Source: Polaribacter sp. (GTDB lineage Bacteria; Bacteroidota; Bacteroidia; Flavobacteriales; Flavobacteriaceae). From it: a DNA stretch of 64,000 nucleotides. Shown here piece by piece: positions 1 through 11,755 of this stretch. Under the pieces are notes generated by a model, which searched no databases, was not told the origin of the DNA, and saw nothing but the letters and a program-made list of their open reading frames with translations. Every line of letters starts with the position of its first letter. The first letter of the stretch is position 1. A program made the translations under genes and the position numbers. The DNA is taken from contig DYMN01000001.1 in NCBI GenBank assembly GCA_020740485.1, forward strand, positions 62,001 to 126,000, given 5' to 3'.

Positions 1-661
1 AAGCATCTAACACATTTTCTAACCCAATGGAATTGACGTTAAAATCTAACATATAATTGTTAGGCATTAGGGTATAAACATATTCTAAATATTTACTTTC
101 AGACACTTTAAGACGCATAGATAAAGTTTGTACGCCTTTGTCTTGTAATAATTTAGGTTCAAAGTATAAGTCTTTGGTGTTCAGTACTCTATTGTCTTTT
201 GTATTGAAATTAAGTACAAAATTCGAATTTTTATTTTTAACTAAATAAAGTGGTTTTTTATCATAAGTCAAATACTTTTTCAATAGAATTTCATCAATTT
301 GTCCACCTTTATTGTTGATAGTAATTTTTAAAACGTCATTTTCTAAAACGGTTTTGTGCACTTGAGCGGAAGGTAAGGATGCACTATAAGCAAATGCTCC
401 AAATTGACTTTGAAGTTCAGCTGTTTTAAGTGAATCGACATTGGTTACAGCGGTAGTTGTGGAATCTTTAATAATTTGATTACCAAGTACTTTAGTTTTT
501 TGGTTTACTTTTTGAATGCTGTCTGCAATTTTTTGTTCTTTGGCTTGTTTGGCTTGATCTATTTTGGTTTGTTTTGATTGTGAATAAAACATCCACAATA
601 AAATCAACCCCATAAAAACAAAACCTAAAATGCTGTTTAAATCAAATTTTTTATTCTCCAT
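1..661 (-). CDS. yidC: Membrane protein insertase YidC, N-terminal part (cut by window edge)
   Basis: YidC/Oxa1-family insertase that places proteins into the inner membrane with or without SecYEG. Only the first ~220 residues are present; the gene continues beyond position 1. The start ATG at 661 is followed by a short MENKKFDLNS stretch, one hydrophobic segment (GFVFMGLILLWMF) and a lysine/glutamine-rich linker, then the beta-rich periplasmic domain that long Gram-negative YidC proteins carry. The conserved five-helix core lies outside the window. It follows pyrG on the same strand after a 223-bp gap that contains a dispersed repeat, so co-transcription is possible but not shown. Identification rests on the N-terminal layout and the pyrG neighbour, a common arrangement in Bacteroidota. 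Confidence 0.85.
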   Translation of the reverse strand, partial: MENKKFDLNSILGFVFMGLILLWMFYSQSKQTKIDQAKQAKEQKIADSIQKVNQKTKVLGNQIIKDSTTTAVTNVDSLKTAELQSQFGAFAYSASLPSAQVHKTVLENDVLKITINNKGGQIDEILLKKYLTYDKKPLYLVKNKNSNFVLNFNTKDNRVLNTKDLYFEPKLLQDKGVQTLSMRLKVSESKYLEYVYTLMPNNYMLDFNVNSIGLENVLDA

Positions 662-760
662 GATTATTGTATAAAAAAACTATATGTCGCTTAAAAATTT
701 AAAAGGTTGCAAATATATGAAAATGTTTTAGTGGTTTCAAGTTTCAAGTTTCAAATTTCA

Positions 761-845
761 GGTTGAGCGAAGCGAAATGACGATAGTTGGAAATCACGCT
801 CATACCAATTCGTGATTTTCAACATGGCGTGAGCGTTGTTTCAAG
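761..845. repeat. Dispersed intergenic repeat with imperfect palindromes
   Basis: The gap between pyrG and yidC holds a run of GTTTCAA-type words followed by GGTTGAGCGAAGCGAAATGACG. Nearly the same words recur at 31265-31286 in the hydrogenase cluster (one mismatch in the GGTTNAGCG part). The rest of the segment contains the inverted words AATCACG and CGTGATT. It looks like a degenerate copy of a genome-wide repeat family and has no coding potential. Confidence 0.6.
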
Positions 846-884
846 TTTCTTTTCTCCAGCCTTTGGATGAATTTTTGTTTTACT

Positions 885-2645
<1,761 letters not shown>

Positions 2646-2647
2646 CA

Positions 2648-5600
2648 CTACTTTTGACTTAATCTTCGTTTCAAAGCTACGTATTTGGCTATAGAAATAA
2701 GCTCCCTGCTCACTTTGTCTAAAAGCTTACCATTGTATATATCCTGAATATTGACGTATTTCTCAATCAACAGAATTTGAATGACGGCATTGTTAAGAAT
2801 GGTATCTTCAGCATAAGAGTCAGCAAAATACAAAGTAGGCAATGCGGCAAACAGACGCTCAGCTATTTTCATACTATTGGGCAGGGTCATCAACTGCTCC
2901 ATTGCTTCGGTAGCAGTATTGAGTTCTATGTTGAGATTGACATTTACTAACAATGGACTAAACTCGTGTTGGGAATCAACCGGTGTGAAACCGTAAGTAC
3001 CGAATAAATCAACTTGTTCTGTACGTTGATCTATTTTTACAATTTGAGCTTTTCGCATTTGCTCTAATTGATAAAGATAAAAATTATACCGCAATATTTC
3101 ATTGTTGATTAAATTTTTATTTTCAAAAAAGGCAGGGTAACATTGCAAAATCTGATTGAAGACATATTGCTTGTTTTGATTGACATCCGGACGTTCAATA
3201 CGTACTTCTTGTATTAATTTTCGCATATCTTCAGCTGCTTTTCTCGGACCGGTAATTTCTTTACCTTTTTTACCCAAATCGGTAGAGAGAATACCTAATT
3301 GAATAGGATGCGCTCCTGATTTTGCCAATTTTCCTGATTTGAGTACTTCTATCAGGTGTTTACGTCCGTCAGTTTGTCCTATTTCAGTAATGAAAGGTTG
3401 ACCTGCCGGCGTGCTGGCTAATGTATCAAACAGCTGACCAAAGAGTAAGCGATCAATGTCGGTTTCGGTTACTGTAGCGTCAGCATCAGAAAGTACCGCA
3501 GTAAAGCGGTTTTTGATGATGTCAAATTTAACTTGGTTAATGGTGTATTTTTTACCATACAAGTTTACCACTTTGGAAGTAAAGATTTTGTTGACCATTG
3601 CTTCGATGTCTATTTTGTCCAACATTTTGTAAGATGAACACAAATAATAGGATTTTTTTGAAGCATCGAAGTCCCAATCTAACACAATATCTAAATAATT
3701 TCCGTGCAAATCAATCACTTCTACAATGTTTTTATCCGAAGTATAACGCATTAAGGTTCTTAAGAAATTCGGACCGTCTTCACTGGTAGCTTTTTCCTTG
3801 CGCTCGCCGTGGGCATCGCGGTATAAGATGAAATTTTCGGGATTGTCATACCTTAAAATGCCGGCTTCGGTTTTTGCATAATTATAGGCAGTGAGCATAA
3901 TGTCAATTTTAAAAGGCATACTAATATCACAGAAACCGCTGATGGTACTGCGGCTGTTCAAGTCATCTACATTACTATCTGCCGCTTGTTGAAAGAGCGA
4001 ATTATAAGCGTGGATGTATTCCGGATCAAAATCGGTAACCCTTGAAAAATCGCCAATTTCGCTACCTATGCCGTAGAGGTTGCCCTTGCTGTCCGGAAAG
4101 ACGTGAAACATATCTCCAGCTATCAATTTGATAGAACGCACGCCTGTGAGATTGTTTTTCAACCATTTTAACATCATAGCCGCCAACATTTCGGATTTAC
4201 CCACACCACTGTCTCCACTGATTTGCACTACAAAGAGACTTCCGTCTTCTTCTTCTACTGCAAACAAGGAACCGTGTACCGGAATACCGCCTATTTCTTT
4301 TACTTTTTCATTGATAATGGTTAAACGCGGTTTCTTTACATTTCCAAAATAGTCAGTTTCTTTGCGCAGTGGCGTTATCACAGTTTTGATATTGCCGTTA
4401 GGACCCGGAATGTTGAAAGTGCCTATTTGTGGAAATGACATTAATTTTTCAGGAACTCCCAAGAACATCAATACTTCGGGAACAAAATTTTGTACTTCGC
4501 TGTGGCTAACCCCTTGTGGTGCTAACAATCTGAAATCATCAGTCAAATATTTTAAATAGGATTTGTGAACTACATACATTTCATTGAATAATCCTTGGCG
4601 GAATATCTTAGTTCTGTACTCATCCGGATTCAATTTGGCGGCAAAGTCTTTCAATCTTTCTAAAAAGAAATCGGCTTCGGGACGTGTGTCTAATTTTTTT
4701 ATAAAATCATAAGGTGAGCCGTTTGATATTTCGTCATCGGGTTTGAATTCTGCGGTTCTGTCCACTCTGTGAATAGGATATTCTCTTTTTTTAGCATCGG
4801 TAGCGATGCGTGTGTGCATTTGGACAGAAGTTTCAGCGGTAATTACTCCTGTTTTTGAAGCAATTTCATTGATCCATTTCAGTTTTCCCTTTTGCCACTT
4901 CTGTAGTGGATTTGGGGTGTAATCATCAAGTTTATAAACCGCTATTCCGTGTTGAATTATTTCATTGTAGCTCGAAGGTTGGCTTCTGAAACGTGCATAA
5001 ACAGAATGAATTAACGCGTGGTTAAACTTAGTAAAATACTCCGTTTGTTTTGATCTGTTGTGTAAACTGATGACGAACAAACACATTTTGCGGGTGTTTT
5101 CAAACAAATCTGATTCGTAAATTTTGACCTCAGCTTGAGCAAATGTTTCTTTTACAATTTCTTGAAAATCCCTTTGAGCGGACTGCCACAATATTTGTTG
5201 TGAGAAAAGTTGAACTTCCGTACTGCTGAAATTTTCGTGAGCCAACATCTCATTCCAGTGCTGCATTTTATCATTTATATTTTGGATAAATGAGGTTTGT
5301 TTCATCACAAAATAAGCTTCTAATAAAAGCGTGCTGTCTATTGTTGAATCGGTGAAATGGGTTTGTATTAACTGCAAAATCACGTTGCTCACTTTTATTT
5401 GCCAATCAGATTGTGGATTCAATTGACGGGTTATGAGGTCTGATATTTCTTTGGCAAAAAGTGACATATTAAATTCATCTATTTCGGCACCGGTCACCTC
5501 GGGGAATCTATAGGCTATTTCTTGCATCAACTCCTTGTAAGTAGGATATAAATTTTGTTGAGCAAAAGGCAAATTGAAATGCAAGAGCATCTCTTCAAAG

Positions 5601-8600
5601 TGTTTTTTGAGAATACTGTTGATTCCTTCCATTTTTGCAACATCGGCTGTTTTGTTGTCTGTGGAATGTACAGCCAATATTTTGGTTTTTTCATCAGAAA
5701 ACAACAGACGTTCTATTTCTAATAAAATTTCTTTCATCGTCATCAGGTCTTCCGGCTTGTCTAACACGTCTTGGAGCGGTTGAAAATTGAGCTTATTTTC
5801 TATGTATTTTAATAGTGTAGCTTTTCCAAATTTGTATTGTATTCGGTGGAGCGTCCATCCCTTGATACGCGGAATATGTGGTACAATTTGAGGTAACAAA
5901 TTATCGTAAATGCTACTAAAGACTTTACTTTTAATAAATTCGAGAAGTGTGAGTTTGTTGCCTACACTATCGTCAAACTCTATAACTGCATTGATAGAAT
6001 CGGGTATTGCATTGATGCTCACACCAACACTTGCGTCTTGAATGTTGTAAAAAGTCTTGGTATTACTGATTTTTAAATAGCTGATGCCTTTTTTGACGTG
6101 TGGTTGCAAAGCGTCGTAATCTACAAAAACACGCATCATAAAGTCTTTTTCAGATGGGCTGTAAAACAAATTTTGTAAAATCTGATCGGTTGTCAAGCTT
6201 TTGTTCTCCAGCTTGTTTTTTTCAGTGTAGAACAAGTTCCAATAATGCAACAATATACGCAAGGCAGTGGAGAGTTCTTCTTGAAAAATTTGATAACTCA
6301 TTTCAGTTCCTTCTATGTAGTTTCCAACCGAAAATCGCAGAAAACCGGACTCGTATGGAATAATAGAAATACCTCTTTCTTCTGCCAATTTCATCGCAAA
6401 TTTTTCTAAATCTTGATAAGAGAAAAAGTCAATTACTTTGATGTTGAGCAAGTAGGAACCGTCGGAATCTACTAAATGTAATTTTTTTTCATCGAGTGCA
6501 TTTAATTCGGCTTGAACTATTTTTTTTGCCATCGCTAATCGCTTGTTCGATTCGTTTCTGAAAATGCGATTAATGCGGAATGAATTGAGTTTTCTGATTA
6601 ATTCTTGAAGGTAATACACAAAAAACGGCGTGTCATTGTAACGGAAATCATCGGGAATCTGCAAAATGTCTAATTTGTCGAGTGATACTAACTCTTCTAA
6701 CAAAAACAAATGCAGTGGGCTTCCGTCAAAATAGTTTGACCTTACACTTTCTTTTTGAATATTTGCTGCGTCAGCGTGGGCAACGATGAATTTTTCAATC
6801 AATTTGACAATATTCGAACGCGAAGCATTTTTGGGTAATTGATGTTCCATCACATCTTTGACTTTCTTTGCCATTTGGGCCATCTCGAGCAGATTGACCA
6901 GCATATACAACGAAAATGTATTGCCTTTATCAACCGGATTGACGGTTTTGGCAAATTGAATGACGTCTTTTTTTGCAGGCGTGCTTACCAAGGCACCCAA
7001 TCTATTGCCCGTAGAGCCTAAATTTTTGGTAGTAGAGATAGACGCAACTATACTGATTTTAGGGTAATTACTCAGGTTATTGAGAACATAACGCGAAATG
7101 GTTCGCCATTTGGGTTCTTCCGGATCATCTATTTTTACAGCGTCATTGTAGGCTTCGTCTAATAATAGCGTTATTTTAGTTTTACTTAAAAATTTTAAGA
7201 ACTCTATCAGCTCCGGATTGTTAAAGTCAGTATATCCCGAGGGATTATTTGGGTCATTAATAATGATGCTCAAGTTATCGCAAAATTTATCCCAAATACT
7301 GCCGGACTCGTCAAATATTTGGAACGTTTTTTTGATTCGCAACAATTTCTGATGCAATCGGTCGTAATCAATATTGCCATCGTCTTTCAATTCCACATCA
7401 ATATCAAAAGGATTAATGTCAAATTTGTTTTCAGGAATCAAATCTCTGTATTCCCACGATTGTTGCTGATTCCATATCACATAAGGGCGCATCACTCTCT
7501 CATCGGCAATTAAATCTCTGATAATCATTTGAGCGTCATCTGAAATGCTGGTTTTTGTTGTAGTAGCCAAATTAGCCAAAAACTCAGAGAGGTATTTTTT
7601 TTCTTTGTCTTTTAGTGACTTGTATTTGTGATAAATACCCAATTCTATCAACATATTTCGATAGCGCCCTTTGTTATCGGCTTCGTTCTCGTGGATAATC
7701 ATATAATCACGATAACGTTCTAAAAATAGATTGATTCCGAAATTTTTGTGAAAGTGATTTTGCAACGTGCGTTCGTAACTATCGGGAATAACGTCAATGA
7801 TAACCCGGCAACGCTCTTCTACCTCTTTGGAAATGTTCACTAATTTTTTTTGTAGAAGATAATTGCCATACGTTCTGATTTGATTTCGTCCACCGCCTTC
7901 TATGATGGTTGCAGTTTGCAACGCGGGATTACCGGAATAGAAATAGTCAGAAAGACGTTGTTCAAACTCTGTTATCAGCGACTCATTGTAGCGGGTTCTG
8001 CTTTTATCGTCATTGATGACTAAAACACTCTTGATGATGGCATTCAGCTTAGAAAGCGTATATTTGTCTTTGATGATCTGTCGAGCAAATTGATCAAATT
8101 TGAATAGTACAATATCCTTGTCAAGGTTGTCAATTTCACCCAATTGGTCTTTTTTGAATTCATTCAACTCCTTTTCATAAGATTTGATTTTTTGGTTGAT
8201 TTTTTCGGAAAAAGTTTTTAAATAATCAGGGTGAATTTTATCTAAAATCAAGCGTAAATTCATCTGTGAGTTAGCCCAAGCCCCTAATTTTTTAGTGTGT
8301 ACTCTATTGAGCGTATTGATAACTAAATTGTTAAAAGAAAAAACTAATGAAGTATTTGTTTTGTGCGCATTGGCAGAATCATCTACCAAAATAATTCTCG
8401 TGAGATACTGAAACCAATGTGCAGCTTGAAAGAGGGGACGGTCAGCTTGTTTTATTTTGACTAAAAAAACACGACTTACATCACCTTCAATCATCTGATA
8501 AAGTGCATCTTCACTCTCAAAATTGACTACTTTGACCGTATGTTCATAAAATACCTCACCGGCGATGAGTTTGACCACGGTTTCAGTAGTTCCCGATACT

Positions 8601-9256
8601 AAAGTTTTTATAAAACCGTTGAGTCCTGCAAAATCAAGTGAAGTATTCATTCGGTTGAGAAAATCAGTTTGTTCTGCCTTGGTGGTGTAATGCGAATTTT
8701 GAGTAATAAGTTGGTCCAAAACTTCGATCAAATAGTTCCATTGAGCCATTTCAATAGGGTCGTTAATACCCAAAACATCTTTATATTTGTGCAGTTCGCT
8801 TGCATTATCTCCGAGAATGATGCTGTACACAAAATCCAATTGGTTTTTGGTCACAGGTGGATTTCCGATAGAAAAATCGTGAATATTGAGAATTTGTGAG
8901 GCTCTTTTTTTAGATTTATTACTAATTACATCATTGTCTATCAGGTATTTAATCCTATTTGTAAACTTCTGTTTTTTAGCGCTATAATCAAAGGCTTTGG
9001 AAAGTTGATGCGGATATAATAAAAGCGCCACATCCGTGTATCCCGGAATTTGGTCTTTCAATTCTTGCACTAACTTATCTGTTCGATATTGCAAGTGAAT
9101 CAAGTCATCAGTAGCTAAGTTACTTAATTCTTTCAACAAATGTAGCATTTCCACGACTTGTTCCGGCATAAAACGAGAAGCTTCTGTGCCTAAAGAATCG
9201 TAAAGATTGATAAAATTTAGAACTTCTTCACTCATTTTTAATTTTGTAGTACTCAT
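2648..9256 (-). CDS. Giant 2202-residue protein: PLP aminotransferase domain plus PEPCK/HPr-kinase-like P-loop domain
   Basis: I do not know a characterised protein with this layout. Two regions are readable. Residues of roughly 560-960 carry the signature set of fold-type I aminotransferases: PNNPSG (Asn671), LLLDEAY (Asp700, expected to contact the pyridine nitrogen), STTKNLG (Lys744, candidate Schiff-base lysine), GNRLG (Arg752) and, later, FLRFSVG (candidate carboxylate-binding Arg). Around residue 1687 lies GDSGVGKSE, the Walker A form typical of HPr kinase/phosphorylase and close to that of PEP carboxykinase. It is preceded by a hydrophobic strand and followed ~25 residues later by KLIAGDM, in the place of the kinase-2 acidic motif. 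The remaining ~1400 residues are mostly charged helical sequence with no signal peptide or membrane segment, so it is probably cytoplasmic. The ATG at 9256 is used; M8 is an alternative. It stands alone with its own terminator. Substrate and role are unknown. Confidence 0.8.
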   Translation of the reverse strand: MSTTKLKMSEEVLNFINLYDSLGTEASRFMPEQVVEMLHLLKELSNLATDDLIHLQYRTDKLVQELKDQIPGYTDVALLLYPHQLSKAFDYSAKKQKFTNRIKYLIDNDVISNKSKKRASQILNIHDFSIGNPPVTKNQLDFVYSIILGDNASELHKYKDVLGINDPIEMAQWNYLIEVLDQLITQNSHYTTKAEQTDFLNRMNTSLDFAGLNGFIKTLVSGTTETVVKLIAGEVFYEHTVKVVNFESEDALYQMIEGDVSRVFLVKIKQADRPLFQAAHWFQYLTRIILVDDSANAHKTNTSLVFSFNNLVINTLNRVHTKKLGAWANSQMNLRLILDKIHPDYLKTFSEKINQKIKSYEKELNEFKKDQLGEIDNLDKDIVLFKFDQFARQIIKDKYTLSKLNAIIKSVLVINDDKSRTRYNESLITEFEQRLSDYFYSGNPALQTATIIEGGGRNQIRTYGNYLLQKKLVNISKEVEERCRVIIDVIPDSYERTLQNHFHKNFGINLFLERYRDYMIIHENEADNKGRYRNMLIELGIYHKYKSLKDKEKKYLSEFLANLATTTKTSISDDAQMIIRDLIADERVMRPYVIWNQQQSWEYRDLIPENKFDINPFDIDVELKDDGNIDYDRLHQKLLRIKKTFQIFDESGSIWDKFCDNLSIIINDPNNPSGYTDFNNPELIEFLKFLSKTKITLLLDEAYNDAVKIDDPEEPKWRTISRYVLNNLSNYPKISIVASISTTKNLGSTGNRLGALVSTPAKKDVIQFAKTVNPVDKGNTFSLYMLVNLLEMAQMAKKVKDVMEHQLPKNASRSNIVKLIEKFIVAHADAANIQKESVRSNYFDGSPLHLFLLEELVSLDKLDILQIPDDFRYNDTPFFVYYLQELIRKLNSFRINRIFRNESNKRLAMAKKIVQAELNALDEKKLHLVDSDGSYLLNIKVIDFFSYQDLEKFAMKLAEERGISIIPYESGFLRFSVGNYIEGTEMSYQIFQEELSTALRILLHYWNLFYTEKNKLENKSLTTDQILQNLFYSPSEKDFMMRVFVDYDALQPHVKKGISYLKISNTKTFYNIQDASVGVSINAIPDSINAVIEFDDSVGNKLTLLEFIKSKVFSSIYDNLLPQIVPHIPRIKGWTLHRIQYKFGKATLLKYIENKLNFQPLQDVLDKPEDLMTMKEILLEIERLLFSDEKTKILAVHSTDNKTADVAKMEGINSILKKHFEEMLLHFNLPFAQQNLYPTYKELMQEIAYRFPEVTGAEIDEFNMSLFAKEISDLITRQLNPQSDWQIKVSNVILQLIQTHFTDSTIDSTLLLEAYFVMKQTSFIQNINDKMQHWNEMLAHENFSSTEVQLFSQQILWQSAQRDFQEIVKETFAQAEVKIYESDLFENTRKMCLFVISLHNRSKQTEYFTKFNHALIHSVYARFRSQPSSYNEIIQHGIAVYKLDDYTPNPLQKWQKGKLKWINEIASKTGVITAETSVQMHTRIATDAKKREYPIHRVDRTAEFKPDDEISNGSPYDFIKKLDTRPEADFFLERLKDFAAKLNPDEYRTKIFRQGLFNEMYVVHKSYLKYLTDDFRLLAPQGVSHSEVQNFVPEVLMFLGVPEKLMSFPQIGTFNIPGPNGNIKTVITPLRKETDYFGNVKKPRLTIINEKVKEIGGIPVHGSLFAVEEEDGSLFVVQISGDSGVGKSEMLAAMMLKWLKNNLTGVRSIKLIAGDMFHVFPDSKGNLYGIGSEIGDFSRVTDFDPEYIHAYNSLFQQAADSNVDDLNSRSTISGFCDISMPFKIDIMLTAYNYAKTEAGILRYDNPENFILYRDAHGERKEKATSEDGPNFLRTLMRYTSDKNIVEVIDLHGNYLDIVLDWDFDASKKSYYLCSSYKMLDKIDIEAMVNKIFTSKVVNLYGKKYTINQVKFDIIKNRFTAVLSDADATVTETDIDRLLFGQLFDTLASTPAGQPFITEIGQTDGRKHLIEVLKSGKLAKSGAHPIQLGILSTDLGKKGKEITGPRKAAEDMRKLIQEVRIERPDVNQNKQYVFNQILQCYPAFFENKNLINNEILRYNFYLYQLEQMRKAQIVKIDQRTEQVDLFGTYGFTPVDSQHEFSPLLVNVNLNIELNTATEAMEQLMTLPNSMKIAERLFAALPTLYFADSYAEDTILNNAVIQILLIEKYVNIQDIYNGKLLDKVSRELISIAKYVALKRRLSQK

Positions 9257-9575
9257 AGGACGAAATAGAGATTAATCTTAATAAAACACTTGCAATTTTG
9301 CGTAATATATCTTTAATTATAAACAATAATATAATTATTGCTTACATATTTAATTATTTAATCAATAAATAATTAAAAAATTCAACTACGAAATCGAATG
9401 TGAGTTAAATTTAAATAACCTTGTAAAATTACAAATATTATCCTCTCTTGGGTAAATATTTCTATAGTTTTCAAACGAATTGAAATCAAATTTGAAAAGC
9501 GGGTAAGAACTTTTTAGATTTTTTGAGTACTTTCGCACTTTGAATAAAATTCTAAAATCACTTGTACACACAAAA
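9257..9575. other. Divergent intergenic region between the giant gene and parE
   Basis: This AT-rich stretch must hold the promoters of the giant gene (leftward) and parE (rightward), but I see no exact TAnnTTTG box on either strand. TACTTTCG at about 9531-9538 is one base off for parE. An inverted repeat, TTTAATTATTT (9349-9359) with AAATAATTAAA (9367-9377), could be an operator or simply AT-rich sequence. Codons upstream of the parE ATG stay open to a TTG at 9540 but look non-coding. Confidence 0.4.
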
Positions 9576-11435
9576 ATGGTAGAAAATACGCAATACACCG
9601 AAGATAACATTCGTTCCTTAGATTGGAAGGAACACATCCGTATGCGTCCCGGTATGTATATCGGAAAACTCGGTGATGGTTCGTCTCCCGATGATGGGAT
9701 TTATATCCTCATCAAAGAAGTAATGGACAACGCCATTGACGAATTTGTAATGGGTTCGGGCAAAACGATTGAAGTTTCGATTAAAGATGAAACCGTTACA
9801 GTGCGTGATTACGGTCGTGGCATACCATTAGGAAAAGTGGTGGATGTGGTTTCCAAAATGAATACCGGAGGAAAATACGACAGCAAAGCATTTAAAAAAG
9901 CAGTGGGGCTAAATGGAGTAGGAACCAAGGCAGTCAATGCGCTTTCTACCAAATTTGTAGTGCAATCTATACGCGATGAAAAGACCAGAACAGCTGAATT
10001 TGAATGTGGTAATCTCATCAGTGAAAGTTCGATAGAAGATTCATCCATGCGAAAAGGAACAAAAGTAACTTTTACACCGGACAATTCCATTTTCAAAAAT
10101 TATAAATACAGAGGAGAATACATCGTCAAGATGATAAAAAACTACGTCTATCTCAATAAGGGATTGACCATCATTTTTAACGGTGATAGATATACTTCCG
10201 AAAATGGGTTGAAAGATCTTTTAATGGAAGAAATCAGTGAAGATACGATGCAATACCCCATTATTCACTTAATGGATGAAGATATTGAAATTGCTATGAC
10301 CCACAGTAAAACCCAGTACAGTGAAGAGTTTCACTCATTTGTCAACGGTCAACATACTACACAAGGTGGGACCCATCAAAATGCATTTCGCGAGGCGGTT
10401 GTAAAAACCATTCGTGAATTTTTTGGTAAGAATTATGAAGCATCCGATATTAGAAAATCCATCGTTTCTGCTATCAGTATTAAGGTGATGGAACCTGTTT
10501 TTGAAAGTCAGACGAAAACCAAATTAGGTTCTACTGAAATGGGGGAAGGTTTGTCCAGTATTCGCGTATTTATTACCGATTTTGTCAAAAAGCATTTAGA
10601 TAATTTTCTGCACAAAAATCCGGAAACGGCAGATGCTTTACACCGCAAGATTATTCAAGCCGAACGCGAACGTAAAGACTTAGCCGGGATTCAAAAATTA
10701 GCGCGTGAGCGAGCTAAATCGGTAAATTTGCATAACAAAAAACTACGCGATTGTCGGGTGCATCTCGGCGATATGAAAAAAGATGACCGACTCAATAGTA
10801 CCTTGTTTATCACCGAAGGGGATTCTGCTAGTGGAAGTATTACCAAATCTAGAAATGTAAACACGCAAGCTGTTTTTTCATTACGTGGAAAACCATTGAA
10901 TGTATATGGAAAAACTAAAAAAATCGTATATGAAAACGAAGAATTTAACCTTTTGCAAGCCGCACTCAACATAGAAGACGGAATGGATAATCTACGTTAC
11001 AATAATATAGTAATCGCCACCGATGCTGACGTTGACGGAATGCACATTAGATTGCTATTAATCACATTCTTTCTGCAGTTTTTCCCCGAACTCATCAAAG
11101 AAGGGCATTTGTATATTTTGGAAACACCCTTATTCAGAGTACGCGACAAGAATCAAACTTTTTACTGTTACAACGAAACTGAAAAACAGGCAGCCATTCG
11201 AAAACTGAAAGGCAAACCCGAAATTACGCGATTCAAAGGATTGGGGGAAATTTCTCCCGACGAATTCAAGAATTTCATAGGTGATGATATGCGTATAGAC
11301 CCTGTGATGCTCGACAAAACTATTGGAATCGAAGCCCTTTTAGAATATTTTATGGGGAAAAATACCCCTGAACGTCAGCAATTTATCATTGAAAACTTGA
11401 AGGTGGAAATGGATTTGGTGGATGAAGCCTTATAA
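9576..11435 (+). CDS. parE: DNA topoisomerase IV subunit B (ParE)
   Basis: ATPase subunit of topoisomerase IV, which decatenates daughter chromosomes with ParC. GHKL ATPase motifs are visible: [31 protein letters not shown]. The transducer domain follows, then the TOPRIM domain with [11 protein letters not shown] and the [10 protein letters not shown] metal-binding acidic cluster, and it ends in the usual KGLGE region. At 619 residues it has the short length of Bacteroidota ParE, without the GyrB insert. The ATG at 9576 is preferred to the TTG at 9540 because homologous N termini begin shortly before the [11 protein letters not shown]-like segment. Its partner parC follows after an inserted toxin-antitoxin pair. 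Confidence 0.94.
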   Translation: MVENTQYTEDNIRSLDWKEHIRMRPGMYIGKLGDGSSPDDGIYILIKEVMDNAIDEFVMGSGKTIEVSIKDETVTVRDYGRGIPLGKVVDVVSKMNTGGKYDSKAFKKAVGLNGVGTKAVNALSTKFVVQSIRDEKTRTAEFECGNLISESSIEDSSMRKGTKVTFTPDNSIFKNYKYRGEYIVKMIKNYVYLNKGLTIIFNGDRYTSENGLKDLLMEEISEDTMQYPIIHLMDEDIEIAMTHSKTQYSEEFHSFVNGQHTTQGGTHQNAFREAVVKTIREFFGKNYEASDIRKSIVSAISIKVMEPVFESQTKTKLGSTEMGEGLSSIRVFITDFVKKHLDNFLHKNPETADALHRKIIQAERERKDLAGIQKLARERAKSVNLHNKKLRDCRVHLGDMKKDDRLNSTLFITEGDSASGSITKSRNVNTQAVFSLRGKPLNVYGKTKKIVYENEEFNLLQAALNIEDGMDNLRYNNIVIATDADVDGMHIRLLLITFFLQFFPELIKEGHLYILETPLFRVRDKNQTFYCYNETEKQAAIRKLKGKPEITRFKGLGEISPDEFKNFIGDDMRIDPVMLDKTIGIEALLEYFMGKNTPERQQFIIENLKVEMDLVDEAL

Positions 11436-11447
11436 GAATGTATAAAT

Positions 11448-11478
11448 TTGCAATATTCCTATTTTGTGCATATATTTG
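11448..11478 (+). promoter_or_regulatory. Bacteroidota-type promoter of the toxin-antitoxin pair
   Basis: TTG at 11448-11450, a 20-bp spacer and TATATTTG at 11471-11478 match the TTG-N17-23-TAnnTTTG consensus. The antitoxin ATG lies 21 bp after the box. It suggests the module is transcribed independently of parE, and it may also serve parC. Confidence 0.7.
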
Positions 11479-11499
11479 TACGTTAAAAAATACATAATT

Positions 11500-11754
11500 A
11501 TGTTAATAGCCAGTGTTACAGATTTTAGAAATGATTTGAAAAGTTACTTAGATAAAGTAACAAAAAGTTATGAAACGTTAATTATCAATAGAGGTAAAGA
11601 GAATGGTATTGTAGTTATGTCATTAGATGAATATAATTCATTAATGGCAACAAACCATGAACTTTCTTCTCGAATGAATGAAAAACGTTTAGATAGTGCC
11701 ATTAAAAAGTTATCTGATGGGGAAACTTTTTCACAAAATTTAATTGAAAATTAA
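11500..11754 (+). CDS. yefM: YefM/Phd-family antitoxin
   Basis: 84-residue antitoxin that should neutralise the YoeB-type toxin encoded one base downstream and repress the pair's promoter. The N-terminal segment (IASVTDFRNDLKSYLDKV) and the MSLDEYNSLMAT stretch are typical of the Phd/YefM DNA-binding fold. The C-terminal part, rich in Lys/Asp/Glu (AIKKLSDGETF), is the expected toxin-wrapping tail. The ATG at 11500 is chosen over an in-frame alternative codon at 11464, since it starts at the conserved MLIASVTDF and sits properly behind the promoter. It is more AT-rich than parE and parC, consistent with acquisition. Confidence 0.9.
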   Translation: MLIASVTDFRNDLKSYLDKVTKSYETLIINRGKENGIVVMSLDEYNSLMATNHELSSRMNEKRLDSAIKKLSDGETFSQNLIEN

Positions 11755-11755
11755 T

